A stretch of 64,000 nt of DNA, from the NCBI GenBank assembly GCA_041659605.1, contig JBAZXW010000001.1, positions 124,001 to 188,000 of the forward strand, written 5' to 3'. Shown here piece after piece: positions 62,264-64,000 of the stretch. The position numbers were made by a program, and so were the translations under genes. The first letter of the stretch is position 1, and the number at the start of each line of letters is the position of its first letter. Under the pieces are notes generated by a model. The model was not told the origin of the DNA and made no database searches. It was given only the letters and a program-made list of their open reading frames with translations. This DNA is from Solimonas sp041659605. GTDB lineage: Bacteria; Pseudomonadota; Gammaproteobacteria; Nevskiales; Nevskiaceae.

Positions 62264-64000
62264 GTCAGGACTCCCAGAGCATCGCGCAGCCGTCCGAGTT
62301 CCGCGCGCGCATCGGCGAAGCGGTAGCTCCGCACCAGCCGCATGAATCCGTCGACCGGCAGCGGATCGCCGACGTCGCGCCGGAGCAGCTGCACCAGCTG
62401 CTCGGCGCAATCGGTGGCCTCGGAGTCGTGAGCGGCAAGTTGCGCATCGAGTTGACGCAGCAGCTCGTCGACGGTGCCCTCCGGATCGGGGCGCCCATCT
62501 TCCACGACGCGTGCAGGCGCCAGCAGCGATTCCGCGTCACGCCCGAGCGCCGCGCCCAGCGAACGTGCGAATTCGACGATGTTGACCGGCTTGGCGAGGT
62601 AGTCGTTCATTCCCGACCGCATACAGCGCTCGCGATCGCCAGGCATGGCGCTCGCGGTCATCGCGATGATCGGCATGGCGTGGCCGCGAACGCGCATCTC
62701 CTGCGCCGCGCTGATGCCGTCGAGCAGCGGCATCTGCAGGTCCATGAACACGACGTCGAAGCGCGCTGTCTCGGCCAAGGCCAGGGCCTGCAAACCGTCA
62801 CGCGCCACGCTGACTTCGGCGCCGGCCTCCTCGAGCAGTTCCCGCGCGAGCTGTTCGTTGAGGACGTTGTCCTCGACGATCAGCACGCGAATACCGGCCA
62901 GCGTGCCCTCGCGCAGCCCCAGCGCTGCCGACTGGCCGAGCGGCTCGTCGCCCACGACCGCCCCGTCGGGTGCACGCTCCAGCCGCACGCGCACCCGGAA
63001 CGTCGTGCCGTGTCCCGGACTGCTCTCGCAGGCAATGTCGCCGTGCATCGCCTCGACCAGCTGGCGGGTGATCGCGAGGCCCAGGCCGGTGCCGCCGAAG
63101 CGCCGCGTGGTCGACGCATCCGCCTGGCTGAACGAGTGGAACAGGTGAGCCTGCTCGGCCTGCGTCATGCCGACGCCGGTGTCCGCGACCATGCACTCCA
63201 GCCAGCAATGCGCATCGTCAGCGTCCGCAGACGCCCACTCGCGCAACGACACCAGCACCCGTCCGCGCTCGGTGAACTTGATCGCGTTCCCGGCCAGGTT
63301 GAGCAGGATCTGGCCGAGCCGCAGCGAATCGCCGACGACGCAGGCGGGTGCGGTCGGCGACAGGCGGCACTCGAAGTCCAGCCCTTTTTCAGTGGCCCGG
63401 ACCGCCAGGATCGTGCGCAGTTGCGCGAGCACGGACTCCGGCTCGAATCGTGCGCGCTCCAGCACCAGCTTGCCCGCCTCGATTTTCGAGAAATCCAGGA
63501 TGTCGTTGATGATGCGCAACAGGGATCGCGCCGACGTGTCGATCTTGTGCAGGTAGTCGATCTGGCGGACGTCGCGCTCGCGGCGCAGGGCCAGATGCGT
63601 CAAGCCGATGATCGCGTTCATCGGCGTGCGGATCTCGTGGCTCATGTTGGCGAGAAATTCACTCTTGGCCCGGTTCGCCGTCTCGGCCAGTTCCTTGGCC
63701 GCCGCGAGCTCGGCTTCGAGGCGTTTGCGCTCGGTGACGTCGACGCCGTAAGCATTCCAGACGGCAAGAACTTCGCGATCCGCGCCCGATTTCGGGATCG
63801 CTTCGATGTGAATCCAGCGCGGGCCGCTTGGGCCAAGCACACGGAATTCGAGCACCGCCGGGGTCAACTCGGCCGCCGATCGCGTCAGCTCCTCGAGCGC
63901 CGCCTCCCGGTCCTCCTCGCAGACCGCCTCCAGAATCTTCACGTAAGGAATGCGCGGCTGGTCGTGGTCGATGCCCAGCAGTCGGTAATAGCCCTGGTGA
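62260..64000 (-). CDS. Hybrid sensor histidine kinase (5' end outside the window)
   Basis: The visible part (about 580 residues) starts inside a PAS domain: the frame is open through base 64000 (GYYRLLGIDHDQPRIPYV), and the internal ATG at 63942 is therefore not the true start. Then come a coiled linker (VDVTERKRLEAEL), HisKA with His in FLANMSHEIRTPMNAI, HATPase_c (NLAGNAIKF, DTGVGM, GGTGLGLAITRQL) and a receiver domain (VLIVEDNVLNEQ, Asp in VVFMDLQMPLLDG). The last about 90 residues are helical but lack an HPt His. It is coupled to the HD-GYP gene. The sensed signal is unknown. Confidence 0.92.
   Translation of the reverse strand, partial: HQGYYRLLGIDHDQPRIPYVKILEAVCEEDREAALEELTRSAAELTPAVLEFRVLGPSGPRWIHIEAIPKSGADREVLAVWNAYGVDVTERKRLEAELAAAKELAETANRAKSEFLANMSHEIRTPMNAIIGLTHLALRRERDVRQIDYLHKIDTSARSLLRIINDILDFSKIEAGKLVLERARFEPESVLAQLRTILAVRATEKGLDFECRLSPTAPACVVGDSLRLGQILLNLAGNAIKFTERGRVLVSLREWASADADDAHCWLECMVADTGVGMTQAEQAHLFHSFSQADASTTRRFGGTGLGLAITRQLVEAMHGDIACESSPGHGTTFRVRVRLERAPDGAVVGDEPLGQSAALGLREGTLAGIRVLIVEDNVLNEQLARELLEEAGAEVSVARDGLQALALAETARFDVVFMDLQMPLLDGISAAQEMRVRGHAMPIIAMTASAMPGDRERCMRSGMNDYLAKPVNIVEFARSLGAALGRDAESLLAPARVVEDGRPDPEGTVDELLRQLDAQLAAHDSEATDCAEQLVQLLRRDVGDPLPVDGFMRLVRSYRFADARAELGRLRDALGVLT

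Overview
The window is high-GC proteobacterial DNA. It looks like a gammaproteobacterium of the Nevskiales/Solimonadaceae-Xanthomonadales sphere. The reasons are the order fabD-fabG-acpP-fabF-pabB-pabC-mltG-tmk-holB-pilZ, a gspG-to-gspN type II secretion operon, DUF1631 and PilZ genes, an RpfG-type HD-GYP regulator and two large TonB-dependent receptors of the kind common in degraders of hydrophobic compounds. The taxonomic placement is inference. No rRNA, tRNA or CRISPR array was recognised.

Layout. At 0-5.6 kb a TonB receptor and an N-acyl-D-amino-acid deacylase-type amidohydrolase form a tight minus-strand pair, divergent from an unusual tandem Lrp/AsnC regulator. At 5.6-12.1 kb lies a patchwork of small redox, hydrolase, SDR, VOC and DinB genes mixed with gene fossils: a DUF4034 fragment, a SnoaL/NTF2-like stub, an IS701-type transposase fragment and a 16-nt direct repeat. 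At 12-30.3 kb is a co-directional minus-strand catabolic island: membrane protein, HSL-type esterase, acyl-CoA dehydrogenase, molybdopterin oxidoreductase, TonB receptor, ring-hydroxylating dioxygenase alpha and beta, type I extradiol dioxygenase, enoyl-CoA hydratase, meta-cleavage-type hydrolase, BenD-like diol dehydrogenase, acyl-CoA ligase, benzoylformate-decarboxylase-like ThDP enzyme and aldehyde dehydrogenase. A divergent MalT/LAL-type LuxR regulator sits at its head. Together these genes can plausibly import an aromatic compound, release and trim a side chain, oxidise it to an aromatic carboxylate, dihydroxylate and re-aromatise the ring, and cleave it by meta fission. The substrate is not determinable from sequence.

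At 33-35.3 kb are two secreted proteins, one with a candidate GlyGly-CTERM tail. At 35.4-39.5 kb a second, compact fatty-acid synthesis operon (fabH-acpP-fabF-fabI) is divergent from a TetR regulator. At 39.8-44.8 kb are an Xre-type protein, a DUF1631 protein, a histone-H1-like/SWIB fusion, a double cNMP-binding/rhodanese protein and pilZ. At 44.9-53.8 kb is the housekeeping fab-pab-mltG-tmk-holB operon on the minus strand, headed by a rhombosortase-like rhomboid protease. At 53.85-59.65 kb the type II secretion genes gspG-H-I-J-K-L-M-N run on the plus strand, followed by a Nudix hydrolase and mnmA. At 61.2-64 kb a hybrid sensor kinase (cut by the window edge) and an HD-GYP response regulator close the window.

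The points most worth attention are: the rhombosortase, T2SS operon and GlyGly-CTERM candidate in one window; the aromatic island, whose meta-cleavage hydrolase has Ala at the nucleophile position; and the PabB with an anthranilate-synthase-like PIAGT motif.
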